DNA of 64,000 nucleotides from Haematobia irritans (lineage: Eukaryota > Arthropoda > Insecta > Diptera > Muscidae), in contig NC_134397.1 in the NCBI RefSeq assembly GCF_050003625.1, positions 280,606,070 through 280,670,069 on the forward strand. The letters are read 5' to 3'. The notes below the pieces were generated by a model that worked only from the letters and a program-made list of their open reading frames with translations, was not told where the DNA came from and ran no database searches. This document shows, piece after piece, positions 35,433-46,612 of this stretch. Made by a program: the position numbers and the translations under genes. Positions within the stretch are counted from its first letter, which is position 1. Each line of letters opens with the position of its first letter.

Positions 35433-37646
35433 TTGAAATCTTATAACTCATTTGTTATTTCTGCTATAGTTTCTAAAGAATATGACAACCGACCTTATAT
35501 TGTTATTGGCCTCGAGGGCAAGAAAATTTTAGCCTTGCTCGACAGTGGGGCTAATAAAAGCGTATTGGGCGAAATAACTGCGCAGAATTTTCAAAGAAAT
35601 GAAAAGTTTAGAAGATTGTTTGGCAACGTTAAGACAGCTGATGGTCAACGTCAGAATGTTGTAGGTTCAATTACCCTAAATGTGACATGCCAAAATTTAA
35701 CAAAGTCAGTTACCTTTTTGGTAGTTCCTGCCATTAAACAGGAAGTCATTTGTGGTGTTGATTTTTGGGAGATTTTTGGATTAGAAATTTCGCTACCAAC
35801 GTGGATAAATGAACTTGACTGTGATCAAGCGGATCCAGATAAACTTTTACTTACACCGGAGCAAAATCGCAGATTGGATAATGTTATAGCTATGTTTCCT
35901 AATTCCGAGAAGGAAGGTTTGGGGTGTACATCACTCATAGAACATCATATTGATACTGGAAATGCCAAACCCATTAAGCAACGGTATTATCCGATCTCCC
36001 CTGCAATTGAGAAACAATTGTGCGTGGAGTTGGATCGAATGCTTGCACTTGGAGTAATCGAGGAAGCTCCTCATTCTCCATGGTCATCTCCGGTGGTAGT
36101 AGTGATCAAACCCGGAAAAGTTAGAATGTGTTTGGATAGCAGAAAGCTTAATGCTGTGACGGAGAAAGATGCTTATCCGATCCCCAATATCGACGGTATA
36201 ATTTCCAGATTACCACCGGTATATTGCATTTCCAAAATTGACTTAAAAGACGCCTTTTGGCAAATTAAATTAGGTAAGTCCTCGAAACAAAAAACGGCTT
36301 TTACAGTGCCTAATAGGCCGTTATATCAGTTTAAACGAATGCCCTTCGGGCTATGTAATGCCCCTCAATCTCTATGCAGGTTAATGGATATGGTGATCCC
36401 TTACGATTTGAAGACTTACGTCTTCGTATATCTTGATGACTTGTTAGTTGTCTCCAAAGACTTCGAGCAACATATAACCCACTTAATGGAGGTTGCAACT
36501 CAACTAAGGAAAGCTGGGTTGACGATAAATGTCAGCAAAAGTAGTTTTGCATTGAATAGGGTCAAGTATTTGGGATACGTAGTAGGGAATGGATCATTAA
36601 CTGTGGACGAGGATAAAATAACGGTGATACGAGATTTTCCAGCTCCTAAGACAATTAAACAATTACGACGTTTTATTGGCATGACGAGCTGGTATCGTCG
36701 ATTCATCTCGGACTTTTCAGCCATTACATGCCCATTGACTGAATTATTGTCCAAAAAGAGGAAGTTTCAATGGAGCTCAGAGGCTCAACGTGCTTTTGAC
36801 TTACTTAAGGATAAGTTAACAACAGCACCGGTATTAATACATCCAGACTATGACAAACCATTTGTGTTACAATGTGACGCAAGTACATACGGTATAGGGG
36901 CAGTATTAGCACAAGTAGATTCCGAAGGTAACGAGAGACCAATAGCGTATATGTCTCATAAATTAAATAAATGCCAACGGAACTATGCGATTACGGAACT
37001 CGAATGTCTTGCTGTACTAATGGCCATTCTTAAGTTTCGACCCTATATTGAAGGACAACAGTTTAAGGTAGTAACGGACCATGCATCCTTGAAGTGGTTG
37101 ATGTCACAAAAGGACCTTACCGGACGTCTGGCACGATGGTCGTTGAAACTGCAAGGTTTCAAATTTGACATTGAGCATCGGCGAGGGGTTGATAATGTTG
37201 TCCCGGATGCCCTATCAAGAGTACATGAGGGTGAAGAAAGCATTGAGGCAATTGATTTAGAAGTCTATCCTGCCATTAATTTGAATTCGAAGGAATTCGA
37301 TGACCATGATTATTCCAAATTGCGCCAAGAATACGAAAGAGCACAACTGCCAGATTTTAAAGTAGAAGATAGATATATCTTTAAACGCACTGAATTTTCT
37401 CAGTCTGAGAAATCTGACGGATGGCGATTATTTGTTCCAAGAGGATTGAGAGATAATGTCATTTATTCCGCTCATGACACTCCGAACTCGAGCCATGGCG
37501 GGATTGCCAAAACTTTAGAACGGATAAAAAGGTTTTTCTTTTGGCCAGGTATGGTAGTCGATGTAAAGCGTTACGTAACAAACTGTGAACTATGCAAGAT
37601 ATCAAAAACACCCACGAATATAATGAGGCCACCCATGGACAAATGA
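35433..37646 (+). CDS. Gypsy Pol: protease, reverse transcriptase, RNase H, integrase start
   Basis: One open frame of 737 codons; it is also open further upstream into the 3' end of gag in the -1 frame, so the start given is nominal. Domains: aspartic protease near residue 30-45 ('ALLDSGANKSVLG'); reverse transcriptase about 180-370, with 'SPWSSPVVVV', 'FKRMPFGLCNAPQ' and the catalytic 'YVFVYLDDLLVV' near residue 333; RNase H from about 475 ('VLQCDASTYGIGAVLAQ', 'LNKCQRNYAITELECLAV', 'VVTDHASLKWLM'); chromo-less integrase start with the HHCC zinc-binding module ('HDTPNSSHGGIAKT' ... 'CELCKIS'). The frame ends early at a TGA reached through a one-base loss in a G run near 37638. Polymerase functions look complete; integration in cis would not be. 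Confidence 0.9.
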   Translation: MKSYNSFVISAIVSKEYDNRPYIVIGLEGKKILALLDSGANKSVLGEITAQNFQRNEKFRRLFGNVKTADGQRQNVVGSITLNVTCQNLTKSVTFLVVPAIKQEVICGVDFWEIFGLEISLPTWINELDCDQADPDKLLLTPEQNRRLDNVIAMFPNSEKEGLGCTSLIEHHIDTGNAKPIKQRYYPISPAIEKQLCVELDRMLALGVIEEAPHSPWSSPVVVVIKPGKVRMCLDSRKLNAVTEKDAYPIPNIDGIISRLPPVYCISKIDLKDAFWQIKLGKSSKQKTAFTVPNRPLYQFKRMPFGLCNAPQSLCRLMDMVIPYDLKTYVFVYLDDLLVVSKDFEQHITHLMEVATQLRKAGLTINVSKSSFALNRVKYLGYVVGNGSLTVDEDKITVIRDFPAPKTIKQLRRFIGMTSWYRRFISDFSAITCPLTELLSKKRKFQWSSEAQRAFDLLKDKLTTAPVLIHPDYDKPFVLQCDASTYGIGAVLAQVDSEGNERPIAYMSHKLNKCQRNYAITELECLAVLMAILKFRPYIEGQQFKVVTDHASLKWLMSQKDLTGRLARWSLKLQGFKFDIEHRRGVDNVVPDALSRVHEGEESIEAIDLEVYPAINLNSKEFDDHDYSKLRQEYERAQLPDFKVEDRYIFKRTEFSQSEKSDGWRLFVPRGLRDNVIYSAHDTPNSSHGGIAKTLERIKRFFFWPGMVVDVKRYVTNCELCKISKTPTNIMRPPMDK

Positions 37647-38496
37647 TTGAGTCCGATAGACCATTCCAGCGGTTGTACATGGACATAATTGGGCCATTGC
37701 CAAGAACCAAGTCGGGACAAATAGGAGTTTTAGTGATAGTGGATCATTTTTCCAAATTTTCTTTCCTAAAACCTTTGAAGAAACTTGCATCTAAACCAAT
37801 TCTGGAATATCTGACAAATGAAATTTTTGAATCTATGGAGTACCGGAAATAATAGTAACGGACAACGGATCACAGTTTACGTGCAAAGAATTTAAAAGGC
37901 TATTAGAGAAACATGGAGTGGAAACATATTTTAACAGCCTTATATAGCCCTCAAGCAAATGCAAGCGAAAGGGTCAATCGTGTTACCAACGAAGCCTTGC
38001 GCACGTACCTTAGACATGACCAGAGAGACTGGACATTTATTTGCCAAGTATTAACTGTTCTTTGAGGAATAGTGTGCACCAAAGCGTAGGGAGGACTCCA
38101 TATCAGATAGTTTTCGGACAGACCATGTTAACTCATGGTGCTGACTACCAAATCTTAAGAAAACTTGAAATACTGTCTGAGGTGGACTCTAGAATAGAAA
38201 GGACGGATAGGTTTCAACTGATAAGAGAGTCCGTAAAGGAGTGCATGAAGCGAGCGTATGAGAAAAATAAGCATAACTATAACCTGAGATCTCGAGAAAA
38301 GAATTTTGATGTAGGACAAACCGTTTACCGACGCAATTTTAAACAAAGTTCGAAGATTGATCACTTTAATGCAAAACTAGCCCCAGTTGGTATTAAAGCT
38401 ACAGTTATTCGAAAGCTTGGGCAGGTATATTACGAACTCCAGGATGACAGTAGCGTAAACAAAGGTGTGTATCATGCCAAAGATATTTGGGCCTAG
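37592..38496 (+). pseudogene. Gypsy integrase core and C-terminus, frameshifted
   Basis: Continues Pol in other frames. The core starts with 'LYMDIIGPLPRTKSGQIGVL' (first catalytic Asp), shifts near 37840, then gives 'IIVTDNGSQFTCKEFKRLLE' (second Asp). It shifts near 37933 at an A run, covers the Glu region ('SPQANASERVNRVTNEALRT'), shifts again near 38035, and finishes in the frame of 38041-38496 ('SINCSLRNSVHQSVGRTPYQ', 'SREKNFDVGQTVYRRNFKQS'). All three acidic catalytic positions can be found, but four single-base changes separate the pieces. There is no env after it; the LTR starts 70 bp later. Confidence 0.85.
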
Positions 38497-38565
38497 ACGC
38501 TAATTTAATTATGGAAAAACTCTTTTTTTTTCTTTTTGTTTTTTTTGTAGCTATGGGGGTAAATT

Positions 38566-40062
38566 TGTGAGGGTTCACAAATATTAAAAGCAAAAAAACA
38601 CTTTAGGTTTTTTTGAAATTGACTTAAAAAAAAAAAAAACGAATGGGTTTGAAATATTTGTCAGAAAAAAAAAGAAAAAGAAAAAAAATTTTTAAGGAAA
38701 AAGAAAGGAATTGTTAGAAAAATCGATCCTGAAATAAAAAACATTAATTTAAAAAAAAAGAAACAAGAAATAATTTAATGACTACCAACTGGAACTTGAA
38801 TAAGCGACGACATAAATAAATTTATCCCAACAAAAAGGATTGTGGGAAATTCGCATGAAGAAAAATTATATATATAATATTTCATCGTTATGTCATCGAG
38901 CGCCGTTCATGCTCATTCAAGAATTATTATAGTTGGGGACAAATATGCTAAAGAGGATGTCGGTAGGATTTTGTACCATTAAAATTATGCGCATCAAGAA
39001 ATAAACCCCTTCGTAATTGAATTTCAAATCTCAAATTTTGGAAAAGAAAAACAAAATTGTCAAAGCGAGTAGCATCAAATTGTCAAAAGAAAAAAAAAAA
39101 AAACACCCCACCAAGATGGTCAAGAAGATTGTCTATTGAATAATTATTTGTAATATCGAGGGTAATCAAGCTCGGAGAATTCAAAATCGTTTCTGGTTGG
39201 AAATTAAGAAAAGGCGGAGTGCTATAGCTGCAATTACATTAGTATCATTTGAATTATCTCTATCCAATATCATTAGAATTATCTTTTAATCATCATATTT
39301 TATTTATTTCCACCATTTCTTCAAACATATGGTTACTACAATCCATCTAGATTTAATTATAAATACGGTGTCCTTTCCAAGTTACAAGCGCTTGTCAACG
39401 AAGGAACATGACAGAAAGACCGTGAGTATAGCAAAGATTAAACTTTCTTAAATAAAACATTTGTTAAATCCCTGTATATTACAAGTAGTAGTACAATTCT
39501 TTTTGTTAATTTTGTCAGACATATCGTCTAAACATAAAGATTTATTTATTCTATTAACACCCTTGTCTCAACATTATAAAATTTTAATTTTCCTGATACA
39601 TTTTCCAACATTTAAGTTTTCAATCCACCTCTTAATTTTACTGGTATAATTCCATTGAAGTATGTTTGTTTATAATAAATTTAATTAAAGATGACTCGCT
39701 AAATTTTTTTGGTACCATTTTCACCAAAATGAAGCCATAATTGGTTAAGTCGCACTGTGGGCCGATGTCTTAACGCATCGAGCAAGGATGGGAGGGTATA
39801 AGAGGAAGGACAAACTACACCATTAGTTCTTCCAAAATGTAGGCATTTCTGTTACCCTTTGAATTTTGTTTTGTTTCATTTTTTTTGTTTTAACATGGCA
39901 ATTCTTTTAACAAGAGCTACCTAAAATTTATTAATTTATGTTAACTGGCCGAAATCTATACCTTATGGCAAGAACGCCCCCCCCCATTGCCCTGAGCAAG
40001 GCCGGCATTATAGGTAGCACCCGCACATAAGGTATAGTATTTGAAAGAGAAGGGTCGTTACA
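38566..40062 (+). repeat. 3' LTR of gypsy element
   Basis: 1,497 bp, near-identical to 31980-33472, followed by the GATT duplication. The short ORF at 39461-39649 is present in both LTRs (32872-33060) with identical translation and is incidental. Confidence 0.93.
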
Positions 40063-40129
40063 GATTGGAACTAAAATAACTTTAGATATATATGCCAGAA
40101 AATGCTAATGCTATAATAATGTTGTTCCG

Positions 40130-40322
<193 letters not shown>

Positions 40323-42988
40323 ATGCTTCTTAGGAGTGGTAAATCTACGTCGATTGAGATGCCTTTGGAAAGATCTCCACAACGTAATGTTACTCAAGAT
40401 CAGAGTTCCGGCTCCAAAGGGACCATCTTGAATCGCACAGACAAGGCTCTGGCGATGAACATAATCAACAGCCGATATTAACAATAGATAGTGTAGAAGA
40501 AATATCAACACGATTTGAAAGACCAATGGAGGAAATGCGGTCAGTTTTCTCAAGACAAATTAACACTATGCAATCAATGGGTGAAAGCAACAATGTACAA
40601 ATTATGGACACGATTTCATCTCTAAGAAGTGAGTTTCAGAAAAATGCATCTTACAATGAAATGCGGTTGAGTTTCGCAAATGTGAATAATCCAACATCAA
40701 CATCATCAGATATGGGAAATTTAAATCCCCTTGCCAACTCGAATTATAATATTTCAAACCCAGCTATATCCCAGATACCATTTAATATATCAACTACGCC
40801 ATTTCAATCGAATATAACAAACTTTAGCCAATATACAATGCCAACGTTAACATCCGTACGTACAGGTCCGTGTTTATACCCATACCAAATTGGTAATGAT
40901 TCTTCATATTTAAGTAACTCACGCTCTATGCCGTGTCCCACGACTTCGGGAAGTAATATGACATTTGCTCCATTGCCTCAGAACATTAACACCAATATGC
41001 ATCGTCATAAGAAAATATATGATTTGCCAAAATTTTCGGGCTCTCCTGAAGATTGGCAAACTTTTATTGAATCTTTCAATAGCACTACGGTAGAGTTTCA
41101 GTATTCGGATTTGCATAATATTATGCGTTTACGTGAATCTTTATGTGGAAAGGCTCGTGAGACGGTGGAATCGCTCTTAACCAACTCTAAAAACGTAGGA
41201 GCAATTTTGATAAATCCATAACAATAAATTTTATTATTGGCAAAACGGCATGCGTCCCCTTGAGATTTCATTCAAAACCAAAGCTGGAACTACAAGGTGC
41301 TGTGTACGCAGCCCGATTAAAGAAAACCATAGCAGATTGTCATGAGATAGAATTTGACAAATGTTTTTTATGGACAGATTCTCGTACAGTGTTAAGCTGG
41401 ATCAAATCGGACCAAAAATACAAATAATATGTCGGAAATAGGGTATCTGAAGTTTTGGAATATTCTAATGAATATCAATGGCGTTGGTGTCCAACTTCAA
41501 AAAACCCGGCAGATAGAGCAACGAGAGCCCATTTTCCTTTTAAGTATGAACCTGAAGATGAATGGAAAAATGGACCTGAATTTCTTATTCAATCGGAATT
41601 TGGTTGGCCTAATGATTTCTTGGGAATACCTGACACATCTAACGAGGAACTAAAACGAAAACATGTGATGTGTGTTGCTATAGAATCTCCTACTTTCTTA
41701 GTAAAGATTATGAACCTTAACCCTGGACAGTCATCCTTCGTCAAAATGACGACGCATAATTTCAATTTCGATCTAAAATGTATTTTAGTCGATTGGGAAA
41801 TGGAAAAATTAAGCTATACTAATTAAACTATTTTATGAATTTTTGTTGTATACTAATTAAAAACATATTGAATAAGAAAATATTCTCAAATTTGGTTCTC
41901 ATTTTTGCTCACAATGCAAATTATAGCGTCTTGAAATATGCCGTAGTCAAAATGACGAAGGATGACGTTAGTGTACAAAAAATAAGGATGACTTTCCAGG
42001 GTTAATTCCAGATATATCAAGGTACGCCGGGTGGTAGCTTGGATATTAAGATTCATTAATAACACTCGTCGATCTTGATAGGGATTCAGAAAGAAACTTT
42101 TTGGGAAGAATATTCTAATATAAGTAAAGGAAAACCTGTTTCAAAATCAAGCCCCTTATTGACATTATTATCGTTTCTGGATGGAAAAGGCATAATTCGA
42201 GCCAACGGTCGTCTTCAAAATGCTACTTGCCTTTCAGAACAAGCAAGAAACTCTGTAATACTTCCAAAAGGGCACCGATATAGCCGTCTCGTTGTAGAAC
42301 ATTACCTTAAGAAAAATTGTCATCACAATTCCGCAAAGGTGATCTGTGATGTTAGGGAAAGATTTTGGATTCCATCAATAAGAAGTCTACTAAGATCAGT
42401 TGAAATGCAATGTAATTTCTGCAAAATAAGAAAAGCGCAACCCACGCAACCTATAATGGCAGCCTTACCTATAGATAGAGTTATTCCATTTGTGCGTCCA
42501 TTTTCTCATACAGGAGTCGATATCTTTGGGCCTTCTAATATTAAAATAAGAAGATCGACAGAAAAAAGATATGTGGCTTTATTCACGTGTCTAACCGTAA
42601 GAGCTGTTCACATAGAAATAGTTGTAGATCTATCTACCGACGCTTTTATTTTAAGTTTAAGTTTTATGAATAGAAGAGGAATTCCTTTACAAGTGAGAAG
42701 TGACAACGGGAAAAACTTTGTTGGTCTGCTAAAAGAATTAAGAAACGAAACAGACTTCTTGGATTATAATCAAATCAATTGTTTTTCACTCGGAATAAAA
42801 TGGATCTTTAATAATCCTACTGTTGGAAGCAGAAAATATTGTGAATTCTAGACCACTCACACATTTGCCTTTAAATCCAGACGATCCTAACCCCATTACT
42901 CCCAACCACTTTTTAATTGGAACAACTAACTCAACACAAACTCCTGCAGCGTTCGATGCCAGTTTGGTAAATTTGCGACAACAGATTT
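40323..42988 (+). pseudogene. BEL/Pao retrotransposon relic
   Basis: Pieces in order on the + strand. Gag (about 40323-41221): a Ser/Asn-rich N-terminal part, then the family motif 'YDLPKFSGSPEDWQTFIESF' and 'LRESLCGKARETVESLL'. A jump then removes protease and reverse transcriptase. RNase H remnants follow (41280-41690: 'PKLELQGAVYAARL', 'LWTDSRTVLSWIKS', 'WCPTSKNPADRATR') with frame changes. After a MITE (41721-42001), integrase (42075-42988) begins with its zinc module ('HHNSAKVICDVRERFWIPSI', 'CNFCKIRKAQPTQP'), then 'GVDIFGPSNI' and 'PLQVRSDNGKNFVG', and ends near 'RPLTHLPLNPDDPNPITPNH'. No LTRs were recognised. It cannot be functional. Confidence 0.85.
41721..42001 (+). mobile_element. 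piggyBac-type MITE inside BEL/Pao
   Basis: 281 bp with inverted ends CCCTGGACAGTCATCCTT and, from the right, CCCTGGAAAGTCATCCTT. Subterminal GTCATCCTTCGTCA motifs occur at both ends. Flanked by TTAA (41717-41720 and 42002-42005). TTAA duplication with CCCT ends is the piggyBac signature. The BEL coding frame is continuous across the single TTAA when the insert is ignored. No transposase. Confidence 0.88.
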
Positions 42989-43240
42989 AAATGTTTCACA
43001 TACATTGTGTTCCACCCTAGTGCATTAGCCGACTTAAATTTTGAGTCTATAGATTTCGTAGAAGTCTATCAAATTCTGTCCAGATCGAGCGATATTTAAA
43101 TGTATGTATTTCGGACAAAACTTTATATATAGCCCCCAACACATTTGACGGATGTGATATGGTATCGAAAATTTAGATCTATAAAGTGGTGCAGGGTCGG
43201 GCGAGGCCGACGCCCGACTTTAGACTTTCCTTACTTGTTG
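42989..43240 (+). mobile_element. Solo HINE 3' module (F)
   Basis: 'TTGTGTTCCACCCTAGTGCA' to 'GACTTTAGACTTTCCTTACT', the same 240-bp module as 9478-9725. Abuts the BEL/Pao integrase end. Confidence 0.75.
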
Positions 43241-43460
43241 TTAATGTTAAAGAGCATTTGTTTTCCAATTTGTATGAATTCGCAAAATATATTTGAAAAT
43301 ATCAGTATTTATTTTTAAAGTCTTTTTTTTTTTCTTTTGTATAAGTTAATAAAAAGAATGTGCCACTTTTTGTGGCATTTTTAAAAATATATGTGCCACT
43401 TTTTTCGACGTTTCCCACTTTTTGTGTCACTTTTTGAAAATTTCCAACGGTAACGCTGAT
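43241..43460. repeat. Possible hAT end fragment
   Basis: Contains repeated GTGCCACTTTTTGTGGCA and ends '...ACGGTAACGCTG', which read inward is CAGCGTTACCGTTGG, a hAT-like terminus. The other end is not found. Confidence 0.35.
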
Positions 43461-43764
43461 TGTGTGTAACCGAACGCAAGTTGTTTCTGACTATGAGTAA
43501 AAATGAATATACGTAGAAAGGTAGGACGAGAACAATGAAATACATTGGTACTGAAGTGAACGAGTACGGTAATATGTAGAACAGTTATAGATGATGAATC
43601 TTAACGTTTTCAAAATGTCCATATAGACAACAAAACAAAAAAATGATAATGCCAATAGAAAACTCAACAATTAACGTTTCATATTTAGATTTAGACATCT
43701 TAATGGTGTGGTTAAAATTAAGGTGAGTACTATTTTCGGGTTTTCCACCAAAACACTAAATTAA
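43461..43764. other. Unassigned sequence
   Basis: About 300 bp of AT-rich sequence without a recognised feature. Confidence 0.3.
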
Positions 43765-44225
43765 CAAGGAAAGTCAAAAGTCTTGCAAGACCACTATATT
43801 ATACCCTGCGCCACCTTGTAGATCTGCATTTTCGATACCAACATTTGACATATATCGATAGCTCTCTGGGAGCTATTAAGTTAATATATAGGAGCTATAT
43901 CTCAATCTGCTGATTTCAAACAAATTTGTGATGCATATTAAGAATGTTAATTATACTCCTTGTGCCAAATTGTACGTAAAACGTAGCAAAACTGCGGTCT
44001 CTGTGTTCTTATGAGTTTAAATCGAGTGCACTTTACGACACTATCAATTGCAATCCTTATGCAATATTTGAAGCAAATCGGGGTAAAATTCTTGCTTCTG
44101 GGACCATATAAGTGCAAAATTACAAAAAATATATGAAGACAAGCATACTTTTTCCTGCCAAATTATGTATGAAAAAGATCTAAGGCAGTTATTGCGAAAT
44201 GTTTTATATATTTAAATTGATTCAA
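43765..44225 (-). mobile_element. Degraded HINE fragment G (reverse)
   Basis: Begins 'AACAAGGAAAGTCAAAAGTC' (reverse of the HINE 3' end) followed by 'TATATTATACCCTGCGCCAC' and diverged internal repeats ('TATATAGGAGCTATATCTCA'). Heavily mutated; the 5' hairpin is absent. Confidence 0.55.
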
Positions 44226-44655
44226 AAAAGTAACCGTGAAAACAAGCTGGTTTTCAGCTTGAAAGCTGAGCATAGTACTTACCCCTTTGGAATTTGCAAA
44301 CTCAGCATGTAAATATGGGATCTTTGTAAACATTGACAAGCAAAACTTAATGATTAATGCAGCAAAAAAGGCATAATCACAACAGTGGACAAGATTCCTG
44401 TGTAATATTTGTATCCATAATTAAAAGTACAGTCTCATTTCTGTTCACAGGTGTCTTGGAAACTTATAGGATAGATGAATTATAAAGTAAACCAAGGAAA
44501 TTGAATGCAGTTCATGAATTATTGCATATGTTGGTCTAAACTAAAAATGTAAAGAGGAAAAGATTTTGGTTTTAGTCATAATTCAAAACAAAATCAATTC
44601 CATAGCAAATGCTACACGTTATAAAAATTCTAGTTCAAAACGGGATTCACTTTTA
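44226..44655. other. Spacer downstream of the PAAT-like gene
   Basis: No gene or repeat recognised. It presumably includes the 3' UTR of the minus-strand gene (TAA at 44656-44658). Confidence 0.4.
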
Positions 44656-45063
44656 TTACCGACAATCTAACTTCTCAACTATTTTTGCTAAGCAATTCAA
44701 AATATCATTTTGTCTTTCTTCGATTGCGTTTAGACGTTCAGTAACTCTCCCTTCAAATGTATTCATCTTGTGATCAATATTTTCTTCAAGCGATGACAAT
44801 GACCGAGCAATATCAATGTTTGTCAAGTTTGTCGATCCTGAAGACATGTCCCGACTTTCTTTTAGAGCTTTTGTCCTACCCATTATCTCCAATAATTGCG
44901 CACATTTTTCCGATGCCGGTGTTAGAGGCTTGGTACTTTTTAGTATGCTTTGGACGTTATCAAAGTTTATGTTACTGGATACAAGTGTTGTAATTCCATT
45001 TGGATTAGGGGCGATGTGAATCTGTATCCCATATATACATATTTCATCAATTGCAGATAGAAA
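44656..45063 (-). CDS. PAAT-like (C10orf88 family) protein, exon 3
   Basis: Last exon of a three-exon gene. It follows an AATTTCAG acceptor (minus strand) and begins 'FLSAIDEICIYGIQIHI', then 'NINFDNVQSILKST' and 'LTPASEKCAQLLEIM'. This matches the end of PAAT, where an I-DLDKVQ-like motif precedes a SPGAQQLM-like helix. A C-terminal coiled coil follows ('SSLEENIDHKMNTFEGRVTE', 'RLNAIEERQNDILNCLAK'). PAAT is described as a mitochondria-linked ATPase that associates with ABC transporters. Identity rests on motif recall, not a search. This exon is intact. Confidence 0.6.
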   Translation of the reverse strand, partial: FLSAIDEICIYGIQIHIAPNPNGITTLVSSNINFDNVQSILKSTKPLTPASEKCAQLLEIMGRTKALKESRDMSSGSTNLTNIDIARSLSSLEENIDHKMNTFEGRVTERLNAIEERQNDILNCLAKIVEKLDCR

Positions 45064-45215
45064 CTGAAATTGTATTTGGTTAATATATGTATCATAAATA
45101 GTTATACATGTTAGCTAAAAACAAGAATTATAGATATATTATAAGATAACCACAATAATATTTAAGAACAATTTTTTTGGTTTCTAGCCACTGTATAGGA
45201 AATTAACTGGCTTAC

Positions 45216-45483
45216 TTTTATTGCTACATCGGTTACTCCGGATTTCTCCAATTCTAAATCATAACGGTACACATCATCTTCTTCGGGCAATCCAAACTCT
45301 GTCTTCAAGTACTCTTTCAGTTTTCCTTGAAATATTTCTACTTTATTTACATTGGAAACAAATGAAAATGCTTGAATTTTGTACTCGGGGAATACATCTA
45401 TCACAATCTCCAAACACTCTCCTTTGTCTCCTTTGTCCAATAAAATTGCTTTGTCTGCACTTACTATTTCCTCCAGCGGAGAC
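45216..45483 (-). CDS. PAAT-like protein, exon 2
   Basis: Acceptor TCGAAG and donor GTAAGC on the minus strand. It encodes 'SPLEEIVSADKAILLDKGDK' through 'YKIQAFSFVSNVNKVEIFQG' and 'EKSGVTDVAIK'. A 60-bp intron (45484-45543) and a 152-bp intron (45064-45215) flank it, both of normal fly size, and phases agree (AA|G gives Lys). It forms the middle beta-rich part of the protein. Intact. Confidence 0.6.
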
Positions 45484-45543
45484 CTTCGAGAAAAAGATAT
45501 AAATAGCTATTTTTTTATAAATTAGCGAATTATCTCATAATAC

Positions 45544-45822
45544 TTCAAAAACACATCTGGGTCCGCATTTTTAATTTGCAAAATTTCTGGAAAATCGCGT
45601 CCTCCTACTCTGTTCCAATTATAAAAAACTTTTACAAGCGTCGTCGAATCCATTAATTCGAACAGAAACCAAAGATAATTGAGAAGAAGATGCAGTCTTG
45701 TCATAGCAAAACTGAAGCACCAGAGGACTCTGCCAACAAAATATCATAAAGTTTGCGTCGACGTGTCTCTCAAATGTACTGCCGTTTGCGTTGGAAAATA
45801 TTATAACATTTGTGTTCTTCAT
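45544..45822 (-). pseudogene. PAAT-like protein, exon 1 with one frameshift
   Basis: From a possible ATG at 45822 the frame gives 'NANGSTFERHVDANFMIFCW' and 'LVLQFCYDKTASSSQLSLVS', resembling the LLLRF-C-D...QISSVGV block of PAAT. It runs into TAA in a T6 run near 45636. The frame that continues into exon 2 ('NWNRVGGRDFPEILQIKNAD') is one base off, and a single T fewer in that run would join them. All three exons otherwise look conserved, so I suspect an assembly homopolymer error, but real inactivation cannot be excluded. The true start could be in an earlier exon. Confidence 0.5.
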
Positions 45823-46023
45823 AAATTTCTGAATAAAAACCCACAAAAGCAATACTAAAACGATTGTAGAAAATTAAAATGAAACATGTGTAACATATTT
45901 TAAAGCGAATATTCATTATGGTTTTATGTGAATATTGCCGTTTTGAATTTATTCCTGGGCAGAGCTGCTTTGGAAAAAATTGACAAATAAAACAAATTTT
46001 TTCTTATAGCCCTCTACTCCATA
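45823..46023. other. Spacer upstream of the PAAT-like gene
   Basis: Likely contains the promoter of the minus-strand gene; no clear motif seen. Confidence 0.3.
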
Positions 46024-46031
46024 GACCTTAT

Positions 46032-46612
46032 CATGGCTGAACAAGAAGGTTTAATCATGGGCCCATATGATTACAATTTGTTTATTTCGACAAAATTTTA
46101 AGATGTCAAAATCATATGTTTATGGTGATTGCAGCTCTCCAAATGACACTGCATAGCAAATGCATCTCAAACAAACTCGCGCATTCATAGCTGGAGAATT
46201 GTTCAAAGATGACTTGAGTATCTTGATAACATATTCCAGACCCAAAATACCACGCACATCAGTTTTTAAACTGCATCATAAACTGTTTTTGTTAATAGAT
46301 GGCGAAGATCCATTTGACTGACTTCCATTCTTAACTTTGGTGGGTATTATAGTCTTATTTGTCTCATATCGGCGTTCCTCGGATGAATTATCCACTTCAC
46401 AATCACTCATAGGTGACGCAATTAAATTTGAACCTTTATTTTTCTCTGGATTTTAATTATTTTTTCAGAACAATTGAAAGAATAAATAATTGCCACTTTC
46501 ACCAATGCCATACGATTCTTTTATCAGCTGATTTTGACTTCCTAAAATTGTAAACAATATATTGAAATTTGTTGTTTTTGTTATCGTAATTCAACCTCCT
46601 TATTCAGCCATG
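46032..46612 (+). mobile_element. TIR element with 8-bp duplication GACCTTAT
   Basis: 581 bp. Ends CATGGCTGAACAAGAAGGTT and, from the right, CATGGCTGAATAAGGAGGTT. Perfect 8-bp duplication GACCTTAT at 46024-46031 and 46613-46620. An 8-bp duplication fits P-element or hAT type; the CA start favours P-like. No transposase. Confidence 0.82.

Larger units (their letters stand above)
31980..40062 (+). mobile_element. Full-length Ty3/gypsy LTR retrotransposon
   Basis: 8.1 kb with two ~1.5-kb LTRs, a 4-bp GATT target duplication (31976-31979 and 40063-40066), a tRNA-Lys(CUU) primer site, gag and pol but no env. The order protease, reverse transcriptase, RNase H, integrase is that of Ty3/gypsy. Long LTRs and Lys priming recall the Osvaldo group, but that is inference. 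About 560 bp of leader lies between primer site and gag. The low LTR divergence says the insertion is recent, yet the integrase has several single-base shifts. Confidence 0.92.

Noticed and set aside
38497..38565. env gene in the gypsy element
   Set aside because: Only 69 bp lie between the integrase stop and the 3' LTR, so no envelope gene is present.
32872..39649. Identical 62-residue ORFs at 32872-33060 and 39461-39649
   Set aside because: They are the same incidental frame in the two gypsy LTRs.
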